This document shows, one piece after another, positions 28,184 to 36,977 of a stretch of DNA of 64,000 nucleotides. The notes beneath the pieces were generated by a model. It searched no databases, was not told where the DNA came from, and saw nothing but the letters and a program-made list of their open reading frames with translations. Source of the DNA: Bradyrhizobium sp. CCGUVB1N3 (lineage in GTDB: Bacteria; Pseudomonadota; Alphaproteobacteria; Rhizobiales; Xanthobacteraceae); the NCBI RefSeq assembly GCF_024199925.1, contig NZ_JANADR010000001.1:7939501-8003500 (forward strand), written 5' to 3'. Both the position numbers and the translations under genes were made by a program. The stretch's first letter is position 1. The number at the start of each line of letters is the position of its first letter.

Positions 28184-29743
28184 ATGACCCAGAATGCCGA
28201 AAACGTGCTCGATCATTTCGAGCTGTTCCGAGGTCCGGAATACCAGCAGATGCTGGCCAACAAAAGAGCGCTCTTCGAGAATGCACATGACCCCGCGGAG
28301 GTTGCGCGTATCCGCGAATGGGCCAAAACCCCCGAATATCGCGAGAAAAACTTCGAGCGCGAGGAACTGACCATCAATCCGGCCAAGGCCTGCCAGCCGT
28401 TAGGTGCGGTGTTTGCCTCGGTCGGATTCGAGGGCACCTTGCCCTTCGTGCACGGCTCACAGGGCTGCGTCGCCTACTACCGAAGCCACTTGTCACGACA
28501 CTTCAAGGAGCCGACCTCCTGTGTTTCCTCGTCGATGACCGAAGACGCAGCCGTATTCGGCGGCCTCAACAACATGATCGACGGGCTCGCCAACAGCTAT
28601 AACATGTACAAACCGAAGATGATTTCGGTCTCGACCACCTGCATGGCGGAAGTGATCGGCGACGACCTCAACGCCTTCATCAAGACATCGAAGGAAAAGG
28701 GGTCGGTGCCGGCTAAGTTCGATGTCCCCTTTGCTCATACGCCTGCCTTCGTCGGTAGCCACGTCACCGGCTATGACAACGCCCTGAAAGGCATCATCGA
28801 GCATTTCTGGGACGGAAAATCTGGGTCTGAACCCAAGCTTGAGCGCGAGCCGAGCGACAAGATCAACTTCATCGGCGGCTTCGACGGCTATACCGTCGGC
28901 AACATCCGCGAGATAAAGCGCATTTTCGAATTGATGGGGATCAGATACACGATCCTTGCGGATAACAGTGACGTGTTCGACACACCCACCGACGGTGAGT
29001 TTCGCATGTATGATGGCGGCACGACGCTGAAAGATGCCTCGGATGCGATCCACGCCAAGGCGACCATCTCTATGCAGCAATATTGTACGGAGAAAACGCT
29101 GCCGTTCATCGAGAGTCATGGCCAGCAAGTCGTTGCGTTCAATCATCCGGTCGGCGTCAGTGCGACCGACGACTTCCTGATGACGCTGTCGCGCATTACG
29201 GGCAAGGCAATCCCAAAGGTCCTAGAACAAGAGCGCGGCCGTCTGGTCGACGCCATGGCAGACTCCAGCGCACACATTCACGGTAAGAAGTTCGCAATCT
29301 ATGGCGATCCCGACCTTTGCTATGGCTTGGCGACCTTCCTGCTCGAGCTAGGTGCCGAACCGACACACGTCCTGTCAACCAACGGCAACAAGGCCTGGGA
29401 AGAGAAGATGCAGGCGCTCTTCGCCAGTTCGCAGTTCGGCAAAGACTGCCATGCCTATCCGGGTAAGGACCTCTGGCACATGCGTTCGCTGCTCTTCACC
29501 GAGCCGGTCGATTTTCTGATCGGCAACACCTATGGCAAGTACCTGGAGCGCGATACGGGCACCCCGCTGATCCGCATCGGCTTTCCGGTTTTCGATCGGC
29601 ACCATCATCACCGCTATCCGGTTTGGGGTTATCAGGGGGGCATGAATGTTCTGGTGAAGATACTCGATAGGATTTTTGAGGAGATCGATAAGAACACCAA
29701 CGTGGTCGGAAAAACGGACTACAGCTTCGACATCATCCGCTGA
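28184..29743 (+). CDS. nitrogenase MoFe protein beta chain
   Basis: NifK, 519 residues, partner of NifD. P-cluster ligands are in [24 protein letters not shown] and [33 protein letters not shown] and [16 protein letters not shown] are typical NifK segments. The start at 28184 ([17 protein letters not shown]) follows an AAAAAGGACG site; the longer frame from 28094 overlaps nifD and is not used. Same operon as nifHD. Confidence 0.97.
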   Translation: MTQNAENVLDHFELFRGPEYQQMLANKRALFENAHDPAEVARIREWAKTPEYREKNFEREELTINPAKACQPLGAVFASVGFEGTLPFVHGSQGCVAYYRSHLSRHFKEPTSCVSSSMTEDAAVFGGLNNMIDGLANSYNMYKPKMISVSTTCMAEVIGDDLNAFIKTSKEKGSVPAKFDVPFAHTPAFVGSHVTGYDNALKGIIEHFWDGKSGSEPKLEREPSDKINFIGGFDGYTVGNIREIKRIFELMGIRYTILADNSDVFDTPTDGEFRMYDGGTTLKDASDAIHAKATISMQQYCTEKTLPFIESHGQQVVAFNHPVGVSATDDFLMTLSRITGKAIPKVLEQERGRLVDAMADSSAHIHGKKFAIYGDPDLCYGLATFLLELGAEPTHVLSTNGNKAWEEKMQALFASSQFGKDCHAYPGKDLWHMRSLLFTEPVDFLIGNTYGKYLERDTGTPLIRIGFPVFDRHHHHRYPVWGYQGGMNVLVKILDRIFEEIDKNTNVVGKTDYSFDIIR

Positions 29744-29858
29744 TGTGGGCGTGTCTCCGCCTCATTGCGGCTTGTCGCCGTCGTGAGGTGGGGATGTTGG
29801 CGCCAGCCGGCCTATCGACCGTGCCCGAACCAGAAAACGTCCGCGGAAGGAGGCAACC

Positions 29859-31526
29859 GTGACTTCGCTATCGGCGACCATCCAAGGCGTCTTCAACGAG
29901 GCCAATTGCGTCGAGAACGCCAACAAATCGGCCGCTGCCCGCAAGAAGGGCTGCACCAAGCAAGCACAGCCTGGTGGAGCCGTCGGAGGTTGCGCTTTTG
30001 ATGGCGCCAAGATTGCGCTGCAGCCGTTTACCGATGTCGCTCATCTGGTTCATGGCCCGATCGCGTGCGAAGGAAACTCCTGGGACAATCGCGGTTCTGC
30101 CTCCTCTGGCTCCGATCTCTGGCGCAGAAGCTTCACGACCGACATGCAAGAGATCGATGTCGTGTTCGGCGGCGAGAAGCGGCTATACAAAGCCATAAGG
30201 GAAATCATCCGGAAGTATCATCCCTCGGCGATCTTCGTCTACCAAACCTGCGTGCCGGCCATGATCGGCGACGATATCGATGCGGTCTGCAAGATCGCCA
30301 CGGCGAAATGCGGCAGGCCCGTCATTCCTGTCAACGCGCCGGGATTTGTCGGTTCGAAGAACCTTGGAAATAAGCTCGCCGGCGAAGCGTTGCTGCGATA
30401 CGTGATCGGCACCCAAGAACCCGATTATACGACCCCCTACGACATCAATCTCATCGGCGAATACAACCTGTCCGGCGAATTCTGGCAGGTCAAGCCGCTG
30501 TTGGACGAACTCGGGATTCGCGTCCTGTCCTGCATCTCCGGCGATGGCAGATATCGCGACGTCGCCTGCTCACATCGGGCGCGCGCGGCAATGATGGTGT
30601 GCTCGAAGTCCCTGATCAATGTCGCGAGTAAGATGAAGGAGCGATACGGCATCCCATTCTTCGAAGGATCATTCTACGGTATCCAGGACTCTAGCGAGTC
30701 GTTGCGCGAGATTGCGCGCATGCTAATCGAGCGCGGCGCTCCGGCCGAGTTGATGGAACGCACCGAGCTCACAGTCGCACGCGAGGAAGCAAAGGCGAGG
30801 GCCGCGATCGAGTTCTTCAAGCCACGTTTTGCTGGCAAAAAGGTGCTGCTCGTCACCGGGGGCGTGAAATCCTGGTCGGTCGTCGCAGCTCTGCAGGAGG
30901 CCGGACTGGAGATCGTCGGCACTTCTGTAAAAAAATCAACCATGAAGGACAAGGAGCGCATCCAAAAAGTGATGGGCCATGATGCTCACATGATCGAGGA
31001 TCTGACGCCGCGTGAAATGTACAAGATGCTCAAAGAAGCAAAAGCCGACATCATGCTGTCGGGCGGCAAGTCGCAATTTGTCGCCCTGAAAACCGCGACG
31101 CCATGGCTCGATATCAATCAGGAGCGCTGCCACGCCTATATGGGCTATCTCGGCATCGTAAAGCTGATGGAAGAGATCGATAAGGCACTCTACAACCCAA
31201 TATGGGATCAGCTCCGTAAGCCCGCGCCGTGGGATGATGCCGACGTCAGTTGGAAAGCCAAGTCGCTTGCGCAGGTAGAAGTGGCGACTGTCGATGTTGA
31301 GCCGAATCTGGAGCGCGTCGAAAAGGCCCGCGGCGCGAAAAGATCCTTCCGTTGCCAAAATCTTGATCTCGGTGTCACCAAGGAGAGCGTTGTCGCTCTC
31401 GGCTCGACTACGGTCGATGACATCGCTCAGCGCACCAAGGCCCCCGACGTCTGCGGCGCCAGTGAGCGGGCCATCGTGGACATGACTGCGGCGCAGCCTA
31501 CTTCCACGCAGCAGGCGGCAGAGTAG
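29859..31526 (+). CDS. FeMo-cofactor scaffold protein NifE
   Basis: NifE, 555 residues, forms with NifN the scaffold on which the NifB-cofactor is matured. It is homologous to NifD: GCAFDGAKIALQPFTDVAHL, HGPIACEGNSWDNRG and YQTCVPAMIGDDIDAV carry the cluster Cys. Nearly 90 residues follow the NifD-like part, with a Cys in SFRCQNLDL and a Thr/Ala-rich end; an extended C-terminus is known for Bradyrhizobium NifE. A GTG start is used, with GGAAGGAGG before it. Confidence 0.95.
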   Translation: MTSLSATIQGVFNEANCVENANKSAAARKKGCTKQAQPGGAVGGCAFDGAKIALQPFTDVAHLVHGPIACEGNSWDNRGSASSGSDLWRRSFTTDMQEIDVVFGGEKRLYKAIREIIRKYHPSAIFVYQTCVPAMIGDDIDAVCKIATAKCGRPVIPVNAPGFVGSKNLGNKLAGEALLRYVIGTQEPDYTTPYDINLIGEYNLSGEFWQVKPLLDELGIRVLSCISGDGRYRDVACSHRARAAMMVCSKSLINVASKMKERYGIPFFEGSFYGIQDSSESLREIARMLIERGAPAELMERTELTVAREEAKARAAIEFFKPRFAGKKVLLVTGGVKSWSVVAALQEAGLEIVGTSVKKSTMKDKERIQKVMGHDAHMIEDLTPREMYKMLKEAKADIMLSGGKSQFVALKTATPWLDINQERCHAYMGYLGIVKLMEEIDKALYNPIWDQLRKPAPWDDADVSWKAKSLAQVEVATVDVEPNLERVEKARGAKRSFRCQNLDLGVTKESVVALGSTTVDDIAQRTKAPDVCGASERAIVDMTAAQPTSTQQAAE

Positions 31527-31549
31527 GATGGTAAAGCAGGTTCCAAGCC

Positions 31550-32932
31550 ATGGCTATCGTTACTAGTTCCAACAAGGCCTGCTCGAGCAATCCGCTCAAG
31601 ATGAGCCAGCCGATCGGCGGCTCCTTTGCCTTCTTGGGGCTTCGGGGCGCAATGCCGCTCCTACACGGTTCTCAAGGCTGCACGTCCTTCGGCTTGACCC
31701 TGTTTGTCCGCCATTTCAAGGAGGCGGTGCCGCTGCAGACCACCGCGATGAGCGAGGTTGCCACGGTTCTCGGTGGCTACGAGAATGTCGAGCAAGCGAT
31801 CCTCAATATCTACAACCGTACCAAGCCCGAAATTATCGGCATCAATTCGACCGGAGTCACCGAGACCAAGGGTGACGACGTCGAGGCGTTCATCCGCCTT
31901 ATCCGGCAGAAGCATCCGCAGCTCGAAAAGGTGCCGCTTGTCTACGTTTCGACGCCGGATTTCAAGGACGCGTTTCAGGATGGCTGGGAAAGGACCGTGG
32001 CGCGCGTAATCGAGGTGCTTGTCGATCCTGTCGATGCGGCCGCACCGCGAGACCTCTCGCGCGTTAATGTCCTGCCTGGCTGCCACCTGACCCCCGGCGA
32101 CCTTGACGAGCTACGGACGATTCTTGAGGATTTTGGGCTGAGGCCGTCCTTCCTGCCGGATATCGCCGGTTCGCTCGACGGTCACATTCCCGATGAATTC
32201 ACGCCGACCACGATCGGTGGGATCGGGGTCGACGAGATCGCGACTATGGGCCAGGCGGCTTGGACGATCGCGATCGGAGCGCAGATGAGGCGCGCGGCCG
32301 AGGCCATGCAAGCCAGGACGGGCGTGCCGTTCCGGCTGTTCGAGCGGCTCTGTGGCCTCGTCCCTAGCGACGTATTCATCGCATCCGTAAGCGAGATCAG
32401 CGGCAAACCAGTGCCCCCAAAATACCGCCGGCAACGTGGCCAGCTCGCGGACGCCATGCTGGATGCGCATTTCCATATTGGCGGCCGAAAGCTCGCCATT
32501 GGGGCCGAGCCGGACCTCTTGTTCGACATTTCCAGCATGCTCTATGAGATGGGCGCACAGCTGACCGCGGCAGTGACGACAACGGCCTCTCCGGTGCTCG
32601 AACGTGTCAGGATGGGAGAGGTCGTCATCGGCGATCTTGAAGATCTGGAGGAGCTTGCCAAAACGCGCGAATGCGATCTCCTGATCTCCCATTCACACGG
32701 CCGCCAAGCGGCAGCACGGCTGAACATTCCATTCTATCGTGCCGGCTTTCCGATGTTCGATCGCCTTGGCGCAGGTCACCAGATGACCGTCGGCTATCGC
32801 GGAACGCGCGAGCTGATCTTTGACCTTGCCAATCTCATCATTACCGACCGCGAGGACAACCGCCAGCCGACGCCGGACACCTGGCGCATCACCGACAACG
32901 GCCTGCATGTCGTTCCCCCGCGGCCCAATTGA
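31550..32932 (+). CDS. FeMo-cofactor scaffold protein NifN
   Basis: NifN, 460 residues, partner of NifE and homologous to NifK. KACSSNPLKMSQPIGGSFAF and HGSQGCTSFGLTLFVRHFKE hold the Cys that replace the P-cluster ligands. GINSTGVTETKGDDVEAFI and MFDRLGAGHQMTVGYRGTRE are characteristic. It starts 23 bases after nifE, in the same transcript. Confidence 0.95.
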   Translation: MAIVTSSNKACSSNPLKMSQPIGGSFAFLGLRGAMPLLHGSQGCTSFGLTLFVRHFKEAVPLQTTAMSEVATVLGGYENVEQAILNIYNRTKPEIIGINSTGVTETKGDDVEAFIRLIRQKHPQLEKVPLVYVSTPDFKDAFQDGWERTVARVIEVLVDPVDAAAPRDLSRVNVLPGCHLTPGDLDELRTILEDFGLRPSFLPDIAGSLDGHIPDEFTPTTIGGIGVDEIATMGQAAWTIAIGAQMRRAAEAMQARTGVPFRLFERLCGLVPSDVFIASVSEISGKPVPPKYRRQRGQLADAMLDAHFHIGGRKLAIGAEPDLLFDISSMLYEMGAQLTAAVTTTASPVLERVRMGEVVIGDLEDLEELAKTRECDLLISHSHGRQAAARLNIPFYRAGFPMFDRLGAGHQMTVGYRGTRELIFDLANLIITDREDNRQPTPDTWRITDNGLHVVPPRPN

Positions 32933-32954
32933 GGCGAAGAGAGGAATTACGCCG

Positions 32955-33350
32955 ATGAAAGTCGCATTCGCCACCCAGGATCTGAAGCGCGTCGATGCCC
33001 ATTTTGGCTGGGCCAAAAACATCGCCATCTATGACGTCAGGCCCGAGGGGCACAGCTTTGTCGAAGCCATCCAGTTTGACGGCGACCTCAAGGACGACGG
33101 CAACGAGGACAAGCTCGCGCCGAAGATCGAGGCTATCAAAGACTGCTCCATTCTCTATGTTGCGGCGATCGGCGGCTCCGGCGCTGCGCGCGTCGTCGCA
33201 AATAACATCCATCCCATGAAGGTGAACCAGCCTGAAGCGATCGACGATCTCTGTGTCAAGCTTGAAGCCGTATTGAAAGGCTCGCCGCCACCCTGGTTGC
33301 GTAAGGTGCTCGCCAAGGGCCAGGAACGCTCGTTTGATTTCGAGGATTGA
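32955..33350 (+). CDS. FeMo-cofactor carrier NifX
   Basis: NifX, 131 residues, binds NifB-cofactor and passes it to NifEN. The domain seen (MKVAFATQDLKRVDAHFGWA to SILYVAAIGGSGAARVVAN) is the NifX/NafY/NifB-C-terminal fold, with the conserved DAHFG His. The ATG at 32955 follows GAGAGGAATTAC; the longer frame overlapping nifN is not used. Fifth gene after nifH1. Confidence 0.93.
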   Translation: MKVAFATQDLKRVDAHFGWAKNIAIYDVRPEGHSFVEAIQFDGDLKDDGNEDKLAPKIEAIKDCSILYVAAIGGSGAARVVANNIHPMKVNQPEAIDDLCVKLEAVLKGSPPPWLRKVLAKGQERSFDFED

Positions 33351-33361
33351 GGTAAACGACT

Positions 33362-33832
33362 ATGACTGAGGCGGCTGAATTGATCCAACCCGGCCTTGCG
33401 GGAGAGGCGCCCTTTGTGAAGGAGCTCGTCAAAATCTGGCGCGCCGAGGACGGCCATGGCGCTTGGGAGGACAAGAAGGACCTAGAGCTGCTCGAGCCCT
33501 ATATTCTCGACAGGGAAAAGCGCCGTACCTTGCCGATCGTCGGTGACCCCGATCCGGACACGATCTGGCGGCTTGAATTGTTCTTCAACGCTGTCGCCGT
33601 GTCCATTGAGAAGGCGACCGGCGTGATGGTCTCGCCGATGCTGAAAATGCACCATGAAGGCTTTGGCCGCATAGTGCTGATCGGCGGCCGGCTCATTGTC
33701 GTGAACAAGCAGCTGCGAGACGTGCATCGTTTCGGTTTTGACAACCTCTCAAAACTTGCCACGGAAGGTGACCTGTATGTCGACCGCGGAATCGAGATGA
33801 TCCGCAGGTTCCCGGAAGTTGCGAACTACTGA
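33362..33832 (+). CDS. NifX-associated protein (DUF269 type)
   Basis: A 156-residue protein found after nifX in many nif operons. Segments seen include [40 protein letters not shown] and [20 protein letters not shown]. It has no metal-ligand motif. The family is linked to nitrogen fixation but its biochemical role is not established. It starts 11 bases after the nifX stop. Confidence 0.9.
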   Translation: MTEAAELIQPGLAGEAPFVKELVKIWRAEDGHGAWEDKKDLELLEPYILDREKRRTLPIVGDPDPDTIWRLELFFNAVAVSIEKATGVMVSPMLKMHHEGFGRIVLIGGRLIVVNKQLRDVHRFGFDNLSKLATEGDLYVDRGIEMIRRFPEVANY

Positions 33833-33840
33833 GGTGACGA

Positions 33841-34050
33841 ATGAGCGATCTTGAAGCACTGAAAGCCGAGATCAAGAAGCTTTCCGCTAAGGCGACCCAG
33901 GCAAAGATGGATCTGCACGATTTCGCCGAAGAATTGCCGGTCAACTGGACCTCGGTCTTAAGTGTGGCCCAGAAGGTCCACGACGCCTTCGACGAGCTCG
34001 AGCGCAAGCGCGAGGATCTCAAAGCGCAGGAAAAGGCAGACGGATGGTAA
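33841..34050 (+). CDS. small nif protein (DUF683 type)
   Basis: A 69-residue, mostly helical protein: MSDLEALKAEIKKLSAKATQ, AKMDLHDFAEELPVNW, then HDAFDELERKREDLKAQEK. This matches the small CCE_0567/DUF683 family that accompanies nifX-linked genes and forms helical bundles. Precise role unknown. It starts eight bases after the preceding gene and its stop overlaps the ferredoxin start at 34044. Confidence 0.88.
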   Translation: MSDLEALKAEIKKLSAKATQAKMDLHDFAEELPVNWTSVLSVAQKVHDAFDELERKREDLKAQEKADGW

Positions 34051-34337
34051 CCATGTCATTCGCAACGCGCGACGGCCGCGACTGGAAGCCGGAGTATCTG
34101 GCGTCCATCGACTCAAAGAAGTGCATAGGCTGCGGCCGCTGTTACAAGGTGTGTGGCCGCGAGGTCATGACGCTGAAGGGTATCAACGAGGACGGCGAGA
34201 TGATCGACCTCGAAGACGATGACGATGAGATCGAGAAGAAGATCATGGTGCTGAACGATGACGGAGCGTGCATCGGCTGCGGCGCATGTGCCCGGGTGTG
34301 CCCGACCAACTGCCAAACCCACGTTTCAGCTGCTTGA
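34044..34337 (+). CDS. nif-specific ferredoxin III (FdxB)
   Basis: A 97-residue ferredoxin with two [4Fe-4S] motifs, CIGCGRCYKVCG and CIGCGACARVCP, separated by a long acidic insert (DLEDDDDEIEKKI) typical of the nif-specific ferredoxin III. It would donate electrons in nitrogenase cofactor assembly. The ATG at 34044 overlaps the previous stop (ATGGTAA); an ATG three codons later is an alternative. It ends the nifHDKENX transcript. Confidence 0.92.
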   Translation: MVTMSFATRDGRDWKPEYLASIDSKKCIGCGRCYKVCGREVMTLKGINEDGEMIDLEDDDDEIEKKIMVLNDDGACIGCGACARVCPTNCQTHVSAA

Positions 34338-34604
34338 GTTTAGCCATCGGGAACAGAGAAGCGATAAACGTCTTTGGAGATCTTCTGCATAGGGCCTAGC
34401 CTGTATAACGTCAGAAGGCATTGATATGAGTGCGTGAGTGCTCCGCCTATGCCGCTGCAGGTGTTAAAAAAGTAGTTGGCCCTGGCGCCTCTCGTCGTCA
34501 TTGCCGCGCTTGTCCGCGAGAATTCGGTATGTCGCGAAAACTTGATATACCAGTGTCGCCGAGATATGACGGTCAACTCGGAGCTAAAGCCGCCCCAACT
34601 CTTG

Positions 34605-34919
34605 CTACTCGATACCCTGTTCGCATGCCTTCATCATCGCGGCAATCCGAAACCGCTCCTGGATGGAGATGGGGTTGGCGAGCATATCTGCCTCGGCCTT
34701 TTTGAAGGCGGCGAGGACGATCTCGGCTTCCTCGCGCGTCAGCGGGACGCGGCCAGCCATGTGGGTAGCGTCCGGTACTGCGGCCAGGATTGCTCGGCAG
34801 TACGGATGATCCTTGACCTCGATGAGCTCACCAGCTTCGAGCTTTCCGCCAAGCATGATTGCCAGCCCTAGCACCTCGAGCTTGCGGCCGTCCTGAGTGG
34901 TCTTGACGAGCGTTGCCAT
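34605..34919 (-). CDS. conserved nif-cluster protein, 104 aa
   Basis: Unrecognised protein beginning MATLVKTTQDGRKLEVLGLA, then IMLGGKLEAGELIEVKDHPY, a single Cys in YCRAIL, and a helical end (AFKKAEADMLANPISIQERF). It is well formed, with an AGGAGG ribosome-binding site before the ATG at 34919. It lies antisense between fdxB and the IscA-like gene. No enzyme or metal motif is seen. Position inside the nif cluster suggests a linked role. Confidence 0.7.
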   Translation of the reverse strand: MATLVKTTQDGRKLEVLGLAIMLGGKLEAGELIEVKDHPYCRAILAAVPDATHMAGRVPLTREEAEIVLAAFKKAEADMLANPISIQERFRIAAMMKACEQGIE

Positions 34920-35383
34920 TTCTATTCTGCCTCCTGCGCGACGCCTACATAGTTCCCGATCCAAAGCTGCGGCAGGGCTTGTCGAGCTTCAAGTGCGGTG
35001 GCTTTTGCCGGATCACACGATCATCGGCGTCTAAGCGAGACGCGTCGGCACCGCTGAAATCCGCCACATGGAAGGTCGCCTTGGGCCGCAGCACATAGTC
35101 GGGCGGGTCCGCCGCGACGCCAGCTGGAATCTAGTCCCGTCAAACAGAACGAGAGCTCCACGTCTTCACTCTTGCTCCTTTAGCGAAGTCTGGACGTAGG
35201 ATGGGCATTTTAGTCGTTGAGCCGCTCAAGCGAGCCGTTTGAGCTTGAACTGCCGCAATCTGTACGGTGGAGACTTGCATGCGAGACTTCCGCACTGTTG
35301 ATCGTTCGATTGTCCGGCCTGGCGGGAGCACCACGTCAACAGCCCTGGCAATATGGGATAAGAAGAGATCTGGCGCGAGAACC
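34920..35383. other. no recognisable gene
   Basis: Between two minus-strand conserved genes. The frames seen are short or antisense and have no recognisable domains. No clear RpoN site for the 34605-34919 gene was found here. Confidence 0.4.
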
Positions 35384-35974
35384 TTACACCGGGCGGTTCT
35401 CGTTGCGATTCTTCACCGGCTGCATCTTGGCGAGGCCTTCTTCGTAGGAGAGTTCGGCATAAGAGGCATCGATGCTCTTGGCGGCATCGAGCAGATAATC
35501 GAGCTTGCCGGCAGTATCGAGCTTCTTGATGTCGTTCTTCTCGACCCCAGTGAGATCCATCATCTCCTTCCAAACTGTCGACTCGTCACATGGCAGTATG
35601 CGAAATGTGACGTTACCGATCTTGATGCGGTATTTCGCCAGAAGATCGATATTGTTGCAGAACATGAAGTAGGTGCCGTTCGGGCTCAAGGCGCCACCCA
35701 GTACCTTTGCGACATCGGCAAGATAGGCAAGAGAATGCAGGTAGCCAGCCAGTACCGGGATTGTGGTCTCTCCCTCGCCTGCGACCGTCAATACCTGCTC
35801 GATCGAATAGTCGGGCGGACGCTTCTCGTCGGCAACCTGAACCTGGAACCTTAGCGCGATATCGCCGCGGAAGCCGAAGCGGCCCGGCTTCGTGGTGTCG
35901 CCCTTCAGCACCGCATTAAGCAAGCGGCCTTCTTTATCAAGCCGGCCAAGAGCGGTGTTGTCGATCGACGTCAT
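35384..35974 (-). CDS. conserved nif-cluster protein, 196 aa
   Basis: Unrecognised soluble protein starting MTSIDNTALGRLDKEGRLLN. Segments include GDTTKPGRFGFRGDIALRF, TVAGEGETTIPVLAGYLHSL and NGTYFMFCNNIDLLAKYRIK, with Cys at NN-flanked and LPCDES positions. AGGAGG before the ATG at 35974 and an RpoN site at 36041-36054 make it a likely NifA-controlled gene. It is divergent from the IscA-like/nifS operon and shares its NifA site. Function unknown. Confidence 0.75.
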   Translation of the reverse strand: MTSIDNTALGRLDKEGRLLNAVLKGDTTKPGRFGFRGDIALRFQVQVADEKRPPDYSIEQVLTVAGEGETTIPVLAGYLHSLAYLADVAKVLGGALSPNGTYFMFCNNIDLLAKYRIKIGNVTFRILPCDESTVWKEMMDLTGVEKNDIKKLDTAGKLDYLLDAAKSIDASYAELSYEEGLAKMQPVKNRNENRPV

Positions 35975-36040
35975 GAAATCCTCCTGGTTTGTTGTTGGCT
36001 GGCGCAGGTGTCGAACCGCGTGAGCCACGTTCGCCTCCAT

Positions 36041-36055
36041 GCAAATTGTTTGCCG
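36041..36055 (-). promoter_or_regulatory. RpoN promoter, 196-aa protein gene
   Basis: On the minus strand CGGCAAACAATTTGCAT has GG (36053-36054) and GC (36041-36042) ten bases apart, with TTGC at -12. It lies about 67 bases before the ATG at 35974. Confidence 0.6.
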
Positions 36056-36177
36056 TCGGCCCGCCTACGCGGCGAAAAGCCAAAAGCAACGCCTCGTCTG
36101 CGCGGCTTTCACAGACATACCCTTGCCGGCAGCGTTACGGCACCGTGCCAAGACTGTTCCCTAGTTGCATAGCGTCG

Positions 36178-36193
36178 TGTCGCAAGCCCGACA
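36178..36193. promoter_or_regulatory. NifA site shared by divergent genes
   Basis: TGTCGCAAGCCCGACA is a TGT-N10-ACA palindrome. It lies about 124 bases from the -24 element of the minus-strand promoter and about 62 bases from that of the plus-strand promoter at 36255. Confidence 0.75.
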
Positions 36194-36254
36194 CGCCCTG
36201 CGACGCAAATGATCGACATTAGCAAAAGCCAAGTATTGTCGGGAGTTTGGTTGC

Positions 36255-36270
36255 TGGCATGGGACTTGCC
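36255..36270 (+). promoter_or_regulatory. RpoN promoter of the iscA-like/nifS operon
   Basis: TGGCATGGGACTTGCC has GG (36256-36257) and GC (36268-36269) ten bases apart and TTGC at -12. It lies about 40 bases before the ATG at 36310. Confidence 0.85.
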
Positions 36271-36309
36271 AATCTCATCTCGAACTGCCGTAGCTGGTGA
36301 GGGAATGCG

Positions 36310-36630
36310 ATGATTAGTCTGACGAAGAGCGCGGAGAATGCGGTGAAGAGCGCGATCTCAGCGGCAGCGCAGCCGGCGAAGGGCTTGCGGATAATGGTCG
36401 AAGGGGGCGGCTGCACCGGGTTCAAATACGCGATGGGGCTTGCCGATGAGCCCAAGCCCGATGAGACCGTAATCGAGCGGGGCGGCATCAAGGTGTTTGT
36501 CGACAAGAATTATCACCCGCATCTTGCCGGAACGACGATCGATTTTGTGGTGGCGCTGGAGGGCTCCGGTTTCACCTTTGACAATCCCAACGCCAAGTCG
36601 GGCTGCACATGCGGCAAGTCTTTTAGCTAG
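36310..36630 (+). CDS. IscA/HesB-type Fe-S carrier
   Basis: A 106-residue A-type iron-sulfur carrier. The three conserved Cys are in GGGCTGFKYAM and SGCTCGKSF. It would accept clusters built with NifS sulfur and hand them to apo-proteins. It is first in an operon with the NifU-like gene, nifS, nifT and a SIR2-like gene, matching the arrangement of the IscN-type genes of rhizobia. The RpoN promoter 40 bases upstream shows nif-specific use. Confidence 0.9.
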   Translation: MISLTKSAENAVKSAISAAAQPAKGLRIMVEGGGCTGFKYAMGLADEPKPDETVIERGGIKVFVDKNYHPHLAGTTIDFVVALEGSGFTFDNPNAKSGCTCGKSFS

Positions 36631-36671
36631 AGCGGCATTCCTGATGGGTCGCCACGGAGAGGTGTCAAAAC

Positions 36672-36965
36672 ATGCTTGTCGAGACTGAACAAACGAGACA
36701 ATCGGCGGCCGCGAAACCTACCGAATGTGAGCGTATCGTCCGGGCCGTACTCGACGAAATTCGGCCGAATCTGAAGCGTGACGGCGGTGATTGCGAGCTT
36801 ATTGGGATCGATGGCAACAAGATCATGATCAAGCTTACGGGCGCCTGCGTTTTCTGCAAGCTCGCCAGTGCAACACTAGAAGGCATCCAGGCGCGCCTCA
36901 TCGAACGGCTTGGCAAATTCGTCCGCCTGATCCCGGTCGCGGGATCCACCAAAGCCCGACACTAA
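36672..36965 (+). CDS. NifU C-terminal-domain protein
   Basis: A 97-residue stand-alone NifU C-terminal (Nfu) domain. RIVRAVLDEIRPNLKRDGGD leads to the cluster-binding CVFCKLASATLEGIQARL motif. The N-terminal scaffold and central [2Fe-2S] domains of full NifU are absent, as is usual in Bradyrhizobium. It would bind a [4Fe-4S] cluster for transfer. It stands between the IscA-like gene and nifS. Confidence 0.9.
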   Translation: MLVETEQTRQSAAAKPTECERIVRAVLDEIRPNLKRDGGDCELIGIDGNKIMIKLTGACVFCKLASATLEGIQARLIERLGKFVRLIPVAGSTKARH

Positions 36966-36977
36966 AGAAAGCATACG

